Shown here in pieces: positions 14,475 to 14,612 of a DNA stretch of 14,612 nt (the stretch's first letter is position 1; each line of letters starts with the position of its first letter). Below the pieces are notes generated by a model. It ran no database searches, was not told the origin of the DNA, and saw nothing but the letters and a program-made list of their open reading frames with translations. Source of the DNA: Pseudomonadota bacterium (GTDB lineage Bacteria > Pseudomonadota > Alphaproteobacteria > Caulobacterales > Caulobacteraceae); contig JAEWDF010000075.1 in NCBI GenBank assembly GCA_023390245.1, positions 1-14,612 of the forward strand, given 5' to 3'. Made by a program: the position numbers and the translations under genes.

Positions 14475-14612
14475 AGCCGGGTCGCCCTCGGCCACCGGCA
14501 GCAGGGCGCCGATCGCGGCGGCGGCGCACAGGGCCGCGGTCAGCAGATACAGGACCAGGCTCTTGCCCGCCTCGGGCCAGCTCAGCGTGCCCCAGGCGGC
14601 GCGCCACACGCC
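14464..14612 (-). pseudogene. Inverted, diverged copy of the M50 protease 3' region, cut by window edge
   Basis: Read leftwards, this encodes WRAAWGTLSWPEAGKSLVL and continues to EGDPAAALR, the counterpart of residues about 231-279 of the M50 protein. It carries five amino-acid changes (R to K, G to A, L to I, and T to A twice) and six silent changes. The changes keep the frame and are conservative, which looks like natural divergence and not sequencing error. The join to nadB lies in CGCAGGGCGG (14464-14473), a 10-base stretch shared by nadB and the protease copy. The arm runs off the window, so its full length is unknown. Confidence 0.85.

Noticed and set aside
12130..14607. 825-residue minus-strand open frame antisense to nadA and the M50 gene
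   Set aside because: Shadow of NadA and the protease. Only the far right part has meaning, as the inverted protease copy.
1..14612. tRNA, rRNA, CRISPR arrays, insertion sequences, phage or toxin-antitoxin genes
   Set aside because: None was seen on reading through. The XRE gene was considered as an antitoxin, but its partner is a multi-pass membrane protein larger than usual toxins and carries no toxin motif.

Overview
The window is GC-rich DNA (about 70% by eye) with dense, often overlapping genes. The gene content and protein style suggest an alphaproteobacterium, most likely Caulobacterales and perhaps Brevundimonas-like. Pointers are a CckA-style hybrid kinase with an HDFNNLL phospho-site and C-terminal receiver, Ada/AlkA-type DNA repair, and nadA behind a palindrome of the kind known for alphaproteobacterial nad genes. 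The lineage is an inference from style; there is no rRNA or other marker here.

Layout. Positions 1-106 hold the start of a minus-strand exported protein cut by the window edge. A Dps ferritin-like protein (216-695, minus) diverges from a 1356-residue hybrid histidine kinase (819-4889, plus) with four predicted membrane helices, five PAS domains, a GAF domain, kinase core and receiver. An SLC13-type permease with two RCK_C domains follows (4966-6741). Next comes a two-gene unit (6805-7681): a multi-pass membrane protein of unknown family and an 8-bp-overlapping 69-residue XRE repressor-like protein. It is preceded by a perfect nested 34-bp palindrome lying on its candidate promoter. The adaptive-response pair (7708-9376) is an Ada-like regulator fused to an AlkA-type N-terminal domain, apparently without the glycosylase core, overlapping ogt. 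A Tat/lipoprotein LamG-like protein (minus) and a small two-helix membrane protein (plus) diverge from about 10.1 kb. Biosynthetic threonine dehydratase ilvA (10568-12082, minus) diverges from nadA (12319-13398), whose promoter region carries a perfect 8-bp-arm palindrome. A site-2-protease-like M50 gene (13453-14322) lies between nadA and the start of nadB (TTG, 14319, overlapping the protease stop).

The right edge is abnormal. nadB is readable for only 52 residues, up to the AWAQGG motif. From about 14474 the sequence turns into a roughly 93%-identical inverted copy of the 3' part of the M50 gene, joined at a 10-bp microhomology. This is either a fold-back/strain-chimera assembly artefact or a real inverted duplication that breaks nadB.

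Functional themes are NAD synthesis (nadA-M50-nadB, probably one transcript), alkylation repair (ada-like/ogt), iron/oxidative protection (dps) and signalling (hybrid kinase). The least described element is the membrane protein/XRE pair with its nested operator. No tRNA, rRNA, CRISPR array, insertion sequence or intergenic gap longer than 300 bases was seen.
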